This document shows positions 44,040-52,772 of a DNA stretch of 61,520 nucleotides, one piece after another. The first letter of the stretch is position 1, and every line of letters starts with the position of its first letter. The stretch lies in assembly GCA_016297535.1 (NCBI GenBank), contig JAEDGL010000002.1:1-61520 (forward strand). The letters run 5' to 3'. Below the pieces are notes generated by a model, which was not told where the DNA came from, searched no databases, and worked only from the letters and a program-made list of their open reading frames with translations. This stretch comes from Clostridia bacterium (lineage in GTDB: Bacteria > Bacillota > Clostridia > Christensenellales > Aristaeellaceae). The translations under genes were made by a program, and so were the position numbers.

Positions 44040-46037
44040 TTAGGGCTGATTGGTAACAAACAGATCAAAAACAAATCGAATATAGGGCTGCTGACCGGGA
44101 CGCGCGGCACCCTGCAGCTGGCTGACCAGCTCCGAAAGGCCGGGGGCAAGCTCCACCGGCGGAAAATCCGGCACGATTGCGCCGTAATAGGAGGTGTTGC
44201 CGGCATCGCCCCAGGCGTGCTGGTACGGTTTGGAGATGAAATCGCGCTGGCGCTCATAGGTGGTAAGCACCTGGGTGAACGCCTTCCACGCAGAAATGTG
44301 CTCGTTGGTAATGGATGCATTCAGCGCTCCAACCCAGGCAGGGGTCTGCCAATCAAAGCTTTCACCGGGCAGATCGGCGCTCAAAAGCAGCCGGTAATAC
44401 CCGGGGCGAAGAGCGCCTCCCTCCACGGACAGGCGTACGGTCAGCATTTCACCGCTGACGGAAAGGCCGGTAACGCGTACGGGGCTTTGCGCGGTCTGCT
44501 GACCAAACACATATATTTTGTCGCGCAGCACAATGGCCTGCGCATCCTCCGGCACGGCTGTACCGGGCCTGTTGGGCAGAACGCTGTCCAGAAGCAGCGC
44601 ATTTTGCACGGTAAGCTCCACATTGGCAAGGGCCTCCGCGTTCATCGTCATGCCATCGCAGGTCCTCTGCAGGGGCAGCTGTAGCGTAAGCGTGCGGTCG
44701 GGCTGCGCACCGTTTTCAGGCGCAAGGGTAACGGTACGCAGGCTGCCGGAAACATTTACCTGCGCATTCTCCGCCAGAAGCTGCACGCCCTGGGTGTGCT
44801 GGGTTATGGGCTGCACTCCGGCGCGGGTGATCAGCAGATAGTGGTAATCAAAGCCAAAGGGCTCCTGCACAATGGTCTGGCCGCCGCGTGCATAAACAAG
44901 CTGACCGTTCTGAGGCCCGCGCGGCACCCTCAGCGTGTCGGATGCATCAAGCCGCGCTTCAAAGGCGGCGGTAAAGGCGTCAACCTGCGCGGTCTGGCCA
45001 ATCACCAGCGCCAGCAGCGTGCGCGGCATCGCCAGCACGCCGTCGGTAAGGCCGGTATAGCTGTTGTAATCCAGACGGCCCCACAAAAGCGGCTCGCTCA
45101 AATCAGCAGCGGCAAAGGTGGACAGCTGGCCCATGTAGTCCAGCGTAAAGGCATACAGCCCCACGCTCAGCCCCGCATCGAACACGCCGCGGCTGTTAAG
45201 CAGCTCCTGCACCAGCGCATGCGCCTGTCCGTTTTCATCCACCAGGCTCAGCCTGCGTATGGCGGCAGGATCGCAGGTGATAACGGAAAGCCGTGACAGG
45301 TCGAGATTGGCCAGCGCATAGAGCAGCGGATAATCGCCGTCATCGCCCACAGCCAGCAGGGTATCATCATAGCCCCTGGCGATGGCGTGTATCTGCTGGT
45401 TGAGCGCCTCGCTCATAACGTTATGCAGCCCGGGGTTTTCCAGCAGCCGGGCGTTCAGATCCGCCATGCGGTTTAGCCAGGGAGAGCCAAGCGAATAAAA
45501 GCTGTCCGTCATTTTTTCGCCCGAGAAAAGCTGAAACACGCTTGGCATGGGATCAATGGCGCAGGTGAGCATATCGCGGCGGATGGAGCAAAGCTCCTGC
45601 GCCGAGGCGCCGGGCGCAACCCGGTCCAGCAGATATTCATCCGGCAGGCGCTCGTTGCCGTAACGCAAAAGCCGCACGCGCGAGCCCTCCGCGCTGGAAA
45701 GCATGCAACGAAGCACCGTTTCATACATGCCCACCGTGTTTTCGTAGCGGTAGTGAAAGCCGCCCTCGCGATACCTGCGGCTGGCATGGGGATACATGCT
45801 CTGCTCATTGGGATTAACGCCGCCCATCACCTGCGAGGCGTCCAGCCACAGATCCAGCCGCAGGGCGGACGGGGCCTGTTCAGGCGTTTCGGCGGGCGGT
45901 TGTTCCTCATAGGGGGGCTGCGAAAGCAGGCGAAGGTCGGGCAGCGCGTTGGATTGGGAGAGCCCGTCAAGCGCTGCGCAGCCGCTTAACGCAAGCAGCA
46001 GCACGGCAAGCAGCATCCACAAAGCAACCTTGCGCAT
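44040..46037 (-). CDS. Surface lipoprotein with VWA-like N-terminal domain
   Basis: A 665-residue lipoprotein, gene 1 of the cassette. The lipobox LSGC puts the acylated Cys at 20, followed by a Pro/Gln/Glu-rich linker (about 30-57). LRLDLWLDASQVMGG (59-73) resembles a VWA MIDAS strand with D-x-S present but the third position Val. A YENTVGMYETVLRCML helix and RVRLLRYG strand follow, as in VWA domains. The C-terminal 300 residues look beta-rich (repeated short VTLAP, VRVTGLSVSG type strands). Surface-exposed, with unknown binding partner. AAAGGGG precedes the ATG at 46037. Confidence 0.75.
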   Translation of the reverse strand: MRKVALWMLLAVLLLALSGCAALDGLSQSNALPDLRLLSQPPYEEQPPAETPEQAPSALRLDLWLDASQVMGGVNPNEQSMYPHASRRYREGGFHYRYENTVGMYETVLRCMLSSAEGSRVRLLRYGNERLPDEYLLDRVAPGASAQELCSIRRDMLTCAIDPMPSVFQLFSGEKMTDSFYSLGSPWLNRMADLNARLLENPGLHNVMSEALNQQIHAIARGYDDTLLAVGDDGDYPLLYALANLDLSRLSVITCDPAAIRRLSLVDENGQAHALVQELLNSRGVFDAGLSVGLYAFTLDYMGQLSTFAAADLSEPLLWGRLDYNSYTGLTDGVLAMPRTLLALVIGQTAQVDAFTAAFEARLDASDTLRVPRGPQNGQLVYARGGQTIVQEPFGFDYHYLLITRAGVQPITQHTQGVQLLAENAQVNVSGSLRTVTLAPENGAQPDRTLTLQLPLQRTCDGMTMNAEALANVELTVQNALLLDSVLPNRPGTAVPEDAQAIVLRDKIYVFGQQTAQSPVRVTGLSVSGEMLTVRLSVEGGALRPGYYRLLLSADLPGESFDWQTPAWVGALNASITNEHISAWKAFTQVLTTYERQRDFISKPYQHAWGDAGNTSYYGAIVPDFPPVELAPGLSELVSQLQGAARPGQQPYIRFVFDLFVTNQP

Positions 46038-46081
46038 ACCAGCGTCCCCTTTCTTTGGTGAATCAGACAATCATATCGTCG

Positions 46082-46110
46082 AAAAAGCCCGCCTACGGCT
46101 CACCGGGCGG
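46082..46110 (-). terminator. Terminator between the glycosyltransferase and the cytoskeletal cassette
   Basis: On the minus strand CCGCC...GGCGG (46110-46089) is followed by GCTTTTTC. It separates the cassette from the glycosyltransferase gene, leaving only about 45 bp for a cassette promoter; the best -10 there is TATGAT at about 46072-46077, with no good -35. Confidence 0.65.
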
Positions 46111-46122
46111 AAAATGGTGTAA

Positions 46123-46176
46123 GGAAAGCCTTGCTGCGCAAGGCTTCCGAGCCCACCGCACAGGTCGCCGGGCTCG
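46123..46176 (-). other. Two adjacent hairpins downstream of the glycosyltransferase gene
   Basis: GGAAAGCCTTGC/GCAAGGCTTCC (46123-46148) and CGAGCCC/GGGCTCG (46148-46176) sit back to back before the terminator at 46082. Together they should strongly stabilise or end the upstream transcript. Confidence 0.5.
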
Positions 46177-46224
46177 GAACAGGAGTCGGAGGGTTTATCG
46201 ACAGCCTGAGACAATGTTACTTTC

Positions 46225-47565
46225 TTATTCGCCCTCATCCGCGGCTTTCCCTGCCGCGCGCCGGAGCGCGGCCTGATACGCGGGACTGAAACGGTACATT
46301 TTTTCGTACAGGCGCAGATAGGCGCCGAAGCGCTCGTGAGCGTCGTATTCTGCGGCGCGCTTCAGGCAGGCTTTCATGTCCTTGGGGTGCTGACACAGGC
46401 GGCGCACAGAATCGGCCAGCGCTTCCACGTCATGCAGCGGCACCACCTCGCCCACATCCGCGGTTACAATTTCCGGCATGGCCGTGGCGTTGTAGCATAT
46501 CACCTGCGTGCCGCAGGCCAGCGCCTCCACCAGCGTCATGCCAAAGGTTTCCTCGCAGCTGGCGCTTACGTACACATCTGCGGCCGTGTACAGCGCGCAC
46601 AGGTCGTTCACATTGCCTGTGCGCCGTATGCCAAACACGGTGTCCCTGGGCAGGCCCTCTATTTGACGCTCGTCCAGCCCCACGGCGGCCACGCAGTATT
46701 CCGGGCCCAGCCTGCGGGCCAGCCCGATCAGATCGTCCAGCCCCTTGCGGCTGTCCCACACGGCGGCCGCGCTCAGCACAAGCCTGCGTCCCTCCATGCG
46801 ATCCAGCCCATAGGAGCGCGCTGCCTGATGCATGTATTCATCGCTTGCGCAGGGCCTGAAGGCATCCAGATCCAGCCCGTTGGGAAGCACATACACCGGA
46901 TAGTTTTTGAGAAAGGAGCGCTTGACCTCGTCCCGCAGCCATTGACTGGGCGTGGTAAGCACCATGTGCCCGAGCCCCTGAAACAGCGCACGCTTGTCCT
47001 TCCAGTTGCGCGCGCTCTGGTCGCGCAGCCAGCTGGCGGGATAGGAGGCCCTGAGCACGCATTGTCCGCAGCCCGACTGCCAGCGGTTGCAGCCCACGGT
47101 ATGCTGGGGCGCGCGGCGCTTTTTGGCGGCCGTCGCATCGGGCGCGTTTTCGGCGGTGGTGTAATAGGCGCAATGCCCCGTGTACGCCCAGCAGTCGTGC
47201 AGCGTCCACACAACGGGCAGATCGTTTTTTCGAAGATACTCAAACAGGGTGGGCAGATGAAGGTAATAGCCGTGCAGGTTATGCAGATGCACCAGGTCGG
47301 GTTGAAACAGCTCCAGCTGCCGGATCAGCTTTTGGGTGGCGCGTTTGCTGAAAAAGCCCGTCCTGTCCGTTAGCCTTGAAAGCCCCAGATGCACATAGGT
47401 ATCCAGCATGCTGCCAATGCGAAAGCTGATGATATCCCCGGGCGCATGATCGCGCGAATGGCACAAAAGCGCCTTGTGCCCGGCCTTTTCAGCCATGCGG
47501 CAAAGCTGCGCTGCGATGCGGCCTGTGCTCAGCGACGCAACAACATTGATTTGAGCGATACGCAC
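46225..47565 (-). CDS. GT4-family glycosyltransferase
   Basis: A 446-residue GT-B fold transferase. Opens RIAQINVVASLSTGRIA (sugar-acceptor domain) and has FQPDLVHLHNLHGYYLHL, TLHDCWAYTGHC, a Cys-rich segment (VGCNRWQSGCGQC) and the donor-site CEETFGMTLVEALACGTQVI with the family E-x7-E. It resembles colanic-acid-type glycosyltransferases of surface polysaccharide synthesis. GTG start at 47565, with AAGGAGGG at good spacing. It follows the phosphohexomutase gene by 51 bp and is probably cotranscribed. Confidence 0.88.
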   Translation of the reverse strand: MRIAQINVVASLSTGRIAAQLCRMAEKAGHKALLCHSRDHAPGDIISFRIGSMLDTYVHLGLSRLTDRTGFFSKRATQKLIRQLELFQPDLVHLHNLHGYYLHLPTLFEYLRKNDLPVVWTLHDCWAYTGHCAYYTTAENAPDATAAKKRRAPQHTVGCNRWQSGCGQCVLRASYPASWLRDQSARNWKDKRALFQGLGHMVLTTPSQWLRDEVKRSFLKNYPVYVLPNGLDLDAFRPCASDEYMHQAARSYGLDRMEGRRLVLSAAAVWDSRKGLDDLIGLARRLGPEYCVAAVGLDERQIEGLPRDTVFGIRRTGNVNDLCALYTAADVYVSASCEETFGMTLVEALACGTQVICYNATAMPEIVTADVGEVVPLHDVEALADSVRRLCQHPKDMKACLKRAAEYDAHERFGAYLRLYEKMYRFSPAYQAALRRAAGKAADEGE

Positions 47566-47616
47566 GGTGTAAACCCTCCTTGAAGGAGAAACGTCAGAGG
47601 TATTTGGGCCAGGCGG

Positions 47617-49293
47617 TCAGGGGCGGATCAGCCTGCCCATTTCAAGAGAAAGCGCATCCAGCAGCCGGTCGGAGCCCTGCTCATCGGCGGCCCTGGCAAA
47701 CAGATAAACCTTTACCTTGGGCTCGGTACCGCTGGGACGCACGATCGCCTTAAGGCCCTGGGCCTCATAAACAAGCACGTTGCTTGCGGGCAGGCCGTCT
47801 ATGCCGTTTTGGTAGTCCCTGACGGCGGTCACGGTTTTTCCCGCCAGCTCCGCTACGGGATGTTCGCGCATGCGCCGCATAACGGCGGCCATTTCCACCA
47901 TGGGAACCGCGCCGTCAATATCAAAATTCAGAAGGCGCGTACCCAGATAGCCGTGCCGGGCGTACAGATCGCACAGCTTTTCCCACACGCTCAGGCCCTG
48001 CGCCTTCAGCGCCTGCGCCATTTCGCATACAAGCATGCAGGCCATTACGCCGTCCTTGTCGCGCACATGGGTACCGGCCAGATAACCGCAGCTTTCCTCA
48101 AAGCCAAACACAAAATCGCCCTCGCGGCCTTCGGATTCCAATTGGCCGATCACCTCGCCAATGTACTTGAAGCCCGTCAGCACCTCACGAATCTGCACGC
48201 CGTATTCCCCGGCAATGGCAAAGGCCAGGTCGGAGGTAACGATGGTTTTAACCGCTACGGCGTTGGCTGGCAGCGTGCCCTTTTGCCTGCGCGTTCTCAG
48301 CACGTAATCCAGCAAAAGCAGCCCCACCTCGTTGCCGCTGAGGCGCCGGTAATCTCCCTGCGGCGTGCGCACCGCCACGCCAACGCGATCGCAGTCGGGA
48401 TCGGTGGCCAGTAGCAGATCCGCGCCGGTTTCCCGGCACAGGGCGATGCCCAGGCCAAGCGTCTCGTCAATTTCGGGGTTGGGTCTGGGACAGGTAGGAA
48501 AATCTCCGTCGGGAGTGCATTGGGCTTCCACCTCGGTTACCCTTACGCCCTGCATGTGTCCCAGCACCTCGCGCACGGGCAGCAGGCCGGTGCCGTGAAG
48601 GGGCGTGTACACCACATGAATGCTGTGGCTGGCTTCCGGATTAGGGCGGCAGAACAGACAGTTTTGCGCAAAGCTGCGGCGAAGGCTGTCCGGCACATCC
48701 TTCCACAGGCCGTTTTCCCGGGCGGATGCCTCGCTCATCACCCGGGCGTCGGTATATGTAACGGCCGCAATGCACGCTGTGATGGCCGCGGCGGCTTCAT
48801 CGGTAATCTGGCAGCCGTCTGCGCCGTACACCTTGTAGCCGTTATACACGGCGGGATTATGGCTGGCGGTAATCATCACGCCCGCGTCCAGACCCAGCGC
48901 GCGCACGGCATAGCTGAGCATGGGCGTGGGGGCCAGCGAATCAAAAACATAGACGGGAATGCCGTTTTCGGCCAGCACGCCCGCGGTGACGGCGGTAAAT
49001 TCCTGCGCGCCGTGGCGGCTGTCGTGGGCGATGACCACGCCCCGCCGGGCGCCCCGCTGCCTGAGCGAATGTGCCAGCCCCAGCGTGGCGCGGCCCACGG
49101 TGTAGCGGTTCATGCGGGCCGTACCCACGCCCACCACGCCGCGCAGGCCGCCGGTGCCAAAGCTGAGCTCGCTGCCAAAGGCGGAGAGCAGATCGTTTTC
49201 ATTGGAAGCAACGGCCGCAGCCGCCTCCCTTGTACGCGGATCAAAATAGGGTTGAGTAGCCCAGAGCCTGGCGCGATTCATTGCTTCGGTCAT
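47617..49293 (-). CDS. Phosphoglucomutase/phosphomannomutase family protein
   Basis: A 558-residue alpha-D-phosphohexomutase interconverting hexose-1- and -6-phosphates. SFGTGGLRGVVGVGTARMN near the start, phosphoserine loop TASHNP (Ser144), metal loop ATDPDCDRVGVAV and sugar loop FGFEESCGYL are all intact; the phosphate-binding C-terminal PSGTEPKVKVY is present. Length and motifs fit the PgcA-type enzymes of Bacillota. It probably supplies sugar-1-phosphate for nucleotide sugars used by the next gene. GGAGG precedes the ATG. Confidence 0.92.
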   Translation of the reverse strand: MTEAMNRARLWATQPYFDPRTREAAAAVASNENDLLSAFGSELSFGTGGLRGVVGVGTARMNRYTVGRATLGLAHSLRQRGARRGVVIAHDSRHGAQEFTAVTAGVLAENGIPVYVFDSLAPTPMLSYAVRALGLDAGVMITASHNPAVYNGYKVYGADGCQITDEAAAAITACIAAVTYTDARVMSEASARENGLWKDVPDSLRRSFAQNCLFCRPNPEASHSIHVVYTPLHGTGLLPVREVLGHMQGVRVTEVEAQCTPDGDFPTCPRPNPEIDETLGLGIALCRETGADLLLATDPDCDRVGVAVRTPQGDYRRLSGNEVGLLLLDYVLRTRRQKGTLPANAVAVKTIVTSDLAFAIAGEYGVQIREVLTGFKYIGEVIGQLESEGREGDFVFGFEESCGYLAGTHVRDKDGVMACMLVCEMAQALKAQGLSVWEKLCDLYARHGYLGTRLLNFDIDGAVPMVEMAAVMRRMREHPVAELAGKTVTAVRDYQNGIDGLPASNVLVYEAQGLKAIVRPSGTEPKVKVYLFARAADEQGSDRLLDALSLEMGRLIRP

Positions 49294-49332
49294 GGGAAAA
49301 AACCTCCAAAATCAATGATCAAGAGTTACCTT

Positions 49333-49362
49333 ATCATACTCCGAAACAGGGGGTTTTGTAAA
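49333..49362 (-). promoter_or_regulatory. Promoter of the phosphohexomutase gene
   Basis: On the minus strand TTTACA (49362-49357), 18-bp spacer, TATGAT (49338-49333), 40 bp before the start codon. Confidence 0.65.
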
Positions 49363-49425
49363 GCACGGCATTTTGACGGCTGAACCGGACAAAACCGCAA
49401 AGTTGTGTCTGATGCTCAAAACCGG

Positions 49426-49454
49426 TTGACTTTCCCAGACAAACATTGGATAAT
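49426..49454 (+). promoter_or_regulatory. Promoter of the ClC channel gene
   Basis: TTGACT (49426-49431), 17-bp spacer, GATAAT (49449-49454). It rules out the in-frame ATG at 49446, which overlaps the -10. Confidence 0.7.
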
Positions 49455-49496
49455 AGGAACGTTCCAAAACAGATTGACAAACGAGGCGTATTCAGG

Positions 49497-50756
49497 ATGC
49501 AAAAGATCAAAATCCACGCGGGTAAGGCACTCGGCCAGGGCCGGGATTTTGGATTGGATCTGCTGGTGGCGCTTCTCGCCGGCGCCATTTGCGGCGTAGT
49601 GGGCAGCCTGTTTCATCTGGCAGTGGACTGGGCGACGGATTTCCGGCTGGCCCATGGGTGGATCCTGTACCTGCTGCCCGTGGCGGGGCTGGGCATTACG
49701 GCGCTGTACCAGCTTACCGGCACCAGCGGCGTAGGCACCGGCAACATTCTCAATTCCATCCGCCGGGGCGAGCATATCCCGCTTTGGCTGGTACCGGTCA
49801 TCTTTGCCTCCACCACGGTTACGCACCTGTTCGGTGGCTCCGCCGGGCGTGAGGGTGCGGCTTTGCAGATTGGCGGCGGCATCGGCTTCAAGCTGGGCAG
49901 CCTGCTACATCTGGACGAAGGCAACCGGCGCATGGCCACGCTTTGCGGCATGAGTGCGGTATTCGCCGCGCTGTTTGCCACCCCGCTTACGGCCACGGTA
50001 TTTGTGCTGGAGGTTGTGGCGGTGGGCATGATCCAGTATTCCGCCTTTGTGCCCTGTCTGGTTTCCTCCCTGAGCGCGTATGGCATTTCCAGGCTGTTCG
50101 GGCTGCATACCTCGCACTACGCTCCCGTGGTGCAGGTATCGGATGCATGGCTGCTGGTAAAAGCCGGTGGCTTTGCCATCGCCGTTGCGCTGATGAGCAT
50201 CGTGCTGTGCGAGGTGCTTCACAACACCGCGCATACCGCTGAACGGCTGATCAAAAACCGCTATGTCCGCGCGGCGGTTGGCGGCGCTGTGGTGATTGCT
50301 CTGACGCTGCTGCTTGGCACGCGCGATTATAACGGCGCAGGGGGCGATCTGATCTCCCTTGCGCTGGACGGCACGGTGCATTCCAACTGGGCCTTTCTGT
50401 GGAAGCTGCTGCTGACCGCCGTTACCATCGGCTTTGGCTTTAAGGGCGGCGAAATCGTGCCCACGTTTTTCATCGGCGCTACTTTTGGCTGCGTAGTGGG
50501 CCCGCTGTTTGGCATTCCCGCGCCGCTGGCCGCCGCGCTGGGGCTGGTGGGCCTGTTCTGCGGGGCGGTCAACTGCCCGCTGGCCTCCATCCTGCTAAGC
50601 ATTGAGCTGTTCGGCGCCGGGGCGTTGCCCTATTTTGCGCTGGTATGCGGCATCACCTACATGCTGTCCGGCCGGTTTGGCCTGTACACCGGCAGCCAGA
50701 TCATCCTCTATCCCAAAACCCGGTTTGAAATCAACCTCCAAAAACCCGCAGCCTGA
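49497..50756 (+). CDS. ClC-family chloride channel/antiporter
   Basis: A 419-residue polytopic protein. Anion-selectivity motifs are seen: GTSGVGTGNI, the GxEG region as GGSAGREGAALQIGG, and GFKGGEIVPTFFIGATFG for the third region. The intracellular gating glutamate of exchangers cannot be judged by eye. No CBS domains. GAGG lies about 10 nt before the ATG. It appears monocistronic or leads into the URO-D-like gene 13 bp downstream. Confidence 0.9.
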   Translation: MQKIKIHAGKALGQGRDFGLDLLVALLAGAICGVVGSLFHLAVDWATDFRLAHGWILYLLPVAGLGITALYQLTGTSGVGTGNILNSIRRGEHIPLWLVPVIFASTTVTHLFGGSAGREGAALQIGGGIGFKLGSLLHLDEGNRRMATLCGMSAVFAALFATPLTATVFVLEVVAVGMIQYSAFVPCLVSSLSAYGISRLFGLHTSHYAPVVQVSDAWLLVKAGGFAIAVALMSIVLCEVLHNTAHTAERLIKNRYVRAAVGGAVVIALTLLLGTRDYNGAGGDLISLALDGTVHSNWAFLWKLLLTAVTIGFGFKGGEIVPTFFIGATFGCVVGPLFGIPAPLAAALGLVGLFCGAVNCPLASILLSIELFGAGALPYFALVCGITYMLSGRFGLYTGSQIILYPKTRFEINLQKPAA

Positions 50757-50769
50757 AAGGAGAATCGCC

Positions 50770-51738
50770 ACGACTCCCAGAGAGCGCTTTATCCAAACCC
50801 TGCAATGCAAGCCGATCGGCGGACAGGTGCCAACGTTTGAGCTGGTTTTTTTCCTGACCATGGAGGCCTTTGGCAAAATTCATCCCGCCCAGCGCCTGTA
50901 CGAGCAATGGAAGCAGATGAGCTCGACCGAGCGCAGCCTGCACATGAACGAAATGGCGCAGCTCTACATCGACACCGCTGAGCGCTACGGCCACAGCGCC
51001 ATCTTCGTGCACCCCAACCCGGGCGATCTGGAAAGCACGCAGTGGCTGCTGGAGCTGATCCGCGAAAAAAGTGGAGACAAGTACTATCTGATGATGCACG
51101 GCGACTCCACCTGGAGCATTCCGGACGGCGCGGGCATGATGGACTTTGCCGTTCAAATGTACGAGGAGCCGGAAAAGCTGAACGAGGAATCCGACCGTCG
51201 CACCGATCGCGCGCTGGAGTTTGCCCTCAGGCTGCACGAGAAGGGCCATCTGCTGGATGGCTTCGCGCTGTGCTCCGACTACTGCTTTAACGTCAACCCC
51301 TTCTTTGACTGCGAAAGCTTTGACGAGCTGATCGTGCCCTACCTGCACCGGGTGATCGAGGGCTACCGCGAGATGGGCTACTACTCCATCAAGCACACGG
51401 ACGGCAACATCATGCCCATCGTAAAGCAGATGGCCGATTGCAAGCCCGACGCCATCCACTCGCTGGATCCGCAGGGCGGCGTGTCCATTCCCGAGGTGCG
51501 CAAGCTCATCGGCAACGACATTGCCCTGATTGGCAACGTAAACTGCGGCCTGCTGCAAACCGGCACCGATGAGGAATGCCGCGCCGATGTGCTGCGCTCC
51601 CTGCGCGAGGGCATGGCCACGGGGCGGGGCTACATCTTTTCCACCTCCAACTGCGCCTACACCGGCCTGCCGCTGGCGCGCTACGAAATGATGATCGATC
51701 TGTGGCGCGAATACGGCAATTACGACCGAATGAAATAA
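50770..51738 (+). CDS. Uroporphyrinogen decarboxylase-like protein, apparent ACG start
   Basis: A protein of about 322 residues related to the URO-D/MtaA family (TPRERFIQTLQCKP, GYYSIKHTDGNIMPIV, AIHSLDPQGGVSIPEV). Such stand-alone members usually act in methyl transfer rather than haem synthesis. The family N-terminus M-TPRERF is encoded, but the first codon reads ACG (50770) at ideal distance from AAAGGAG (7 nt). No ATG, GTG or TTG exists in frame near it; the next in-frame ATG is about 30 codons in. Either ACG is used or the start was mutated. Confidence 0.8.
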   Translation, partial: TTPRERFIQTLQCKPIGGQVPTFELVFFLTMEAFGKIHPAQRLYEQWKQMSSTERSLHMNEMAQLYIDTAERYGHSAIFVHPNPGDLESTQWLLELIREKSGDKYYLMMHGDSTWSIPDGAGMMDFAVQMYEEPEKLNEESDRRTDRALEFALRLHEKGHLLDGFALCSDYCFNVNPFFDCESFDELIVPYLHRVIEGYREMGYYSIKHTDGNIMPIVKQMADCKPDAIHSLDPQGGVSIPEVRKLIGNDIALIGNVNCGLLQTGTDEECRADVLRSLREGMATGRGYIFSTSNCAYTGLPLARYEMMIDLWREYGNYDRMK

Positions 51739-51750
51739 GGAAGCGGTCCT

Positions 51751-52290
51751 ATGGAAATCCGAAAGCTGGATCCCGAACAGTACGCGGGCTACCCGCTGTC
51801 GCTGCGCTACACCACCGGCGGCTATTACGCCATCGAGCCCTGCGAAAGCGGCTTTGCCATTGCGTACCGCCGCTTTGACAGGCCGGTGGAAAAAACGCTG
51901 GAGGACAGCCTGTTCAGCCAATGGCTGGACGAGCCCGTTGCCTATGGCGCGTTTGAGCAGGACCGTCTGCTGGGCTATGCGGAGGGGTTTTGGGAAAAAT
52001 GGAACAACCGCTTCCGCATCAGCAACATCGGCGTGTTTGAGCCATCTAACCGCCACCGCGGCACCGGCACCCTGCTGATGAACGCCATCCTCAGCCACGC
52101 CCGGCAGACCCCGGCGCGCATGGCGGTGCTGGAAACCCAAACCTGCAACGAAAAAGCCATCGCTTTTTATCAGAAAAACGGCTTTTCCATCATCGGCTTT
52201 GATCTGTTCGCCTATACCAACAGCGATCCCCGGCGGCATGAGATACGGCTGGAAATGGGCCTTTTTCTCCGGGAGGAAACCAACGAATGA
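51751..52290 (+). CDS. GNAT acetyltransferase, streptothricin-acetyltransferase-like
   Basis: A 179-residue GNAT enzyme. The order LLGYAEGFWEKWNNRFRISN, RHRGTGTLLMNAIL (acetyl-CoA loop), LETQTCNEKAIAFYQKNGFS and IGFDLFAYTNSDPRRHEIRLEMG closely follows streptothricin acetyltransferases. Streptothricin activity is inference; the family also includes general GNATs. It starts 12 bp after the URO-D-like stop; its own stop overlaps the phosphatase start. Confidence 0.75.
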   Translation: MEIRKLDPEQYAGYPLSLRYTTGGYYAIEPCESGFAIAYRRFDRPVEKTLEDSLFSQWLDEPVAYGAFEQDRLLGYAEGFWEKWNNRFRISNIGVFEPSNRHRGTGTLLMNAILSHARQTPARMAVLETQTCNEKAIAFYQKNGFSIIGFDLFAYTNSDPRRHEIRLEMGLFLREETNE

Positions 52291-52760
52291 TCAACATCCT
52301 TTTCGTGTGCCTGGGCAACATCTGCCGAAGCCCCATGGCGGAGTTTGTCATGAAGGATCTGCTGCGGCAGCGCGGGCTTGAGGGCCGCGTGCAGGTGGCC
52401 TCTGCCGCCACCTCCACCTGGGAAATCGGCAATCCCGTGCACCCCGGCACCAGAAACAAACTGGCTGAGCACGGCATCAGCTGCAAGGGGAAAACCGCGC
52501 GCCTGCTCACAAAGGCGGATTATGCCGCATATGATTATCTCATCGGCATGGACCAATCCAACCGAACGGAAATGCTGGACATTCTGGGCGGCGACCCGGA
52601 GGGCAAGCTGAGCCTGATGCTGGACTGGACCGGCGAAAGGCGCGATGTGGCTGATCCGTGGTACACGCACGATTTTGAGGCCACCTGGCAGGATGTACTG
52701 CGCGGCTGCACGGCGCTGCTGGATCGCCTTGCCGGGGAAAACGGCTGGACACCGCAATAG
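52287..52760 (+). CDS. Low-molecular-weight protein tyrosine phosphatase
   Basis: A 157-residue phosphatase with the N-terminal P-loop VCLGNICRSP (nucleophile Cys8, Arg14) and the acid loop DVADPWY. Family length is normal. In Bacillota such enzymes dephosphorylate protein tyrosine, sometimes linked to capsule or stress, sometimes protein arginine. It overlaps the GNAT gene by 4 nt. Confidence 0.93.
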   Translation: MINILFVCLGNICRSPMAEFVMKDLLRQRGLEGRVQVASAATSTWEIGNPVHPGTRNKLAEHGISCKGKTARLLTKADYAAYDYLIGMDQSNRTEMLDILGGDPEGKLSLMLDWTGERRDVADPWYTHDFEATWQDVLRGCTALLDRLAGENGWTPQ

Positions 52761-52772
52761 GAGGTATGCCTC

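Noticed and set aside
41843..44056. A 737-codon plus-strand frame opposite the tubulin-like and membrane genes
   Set aside because: Considered because the cassette is unusual, but the minus frames carry the nucleotide motifs, ribosome sites and membrane helices; the plus frame has none.
50602..50769. An upstream in-frame ATG extension of the URO-D-like gene
   Set aside because: It would overlap the ClC gene by over 150 bp in another frame and encodes a low-complexity extension; the AAAGGAG at 50756 points to a start at 50770.
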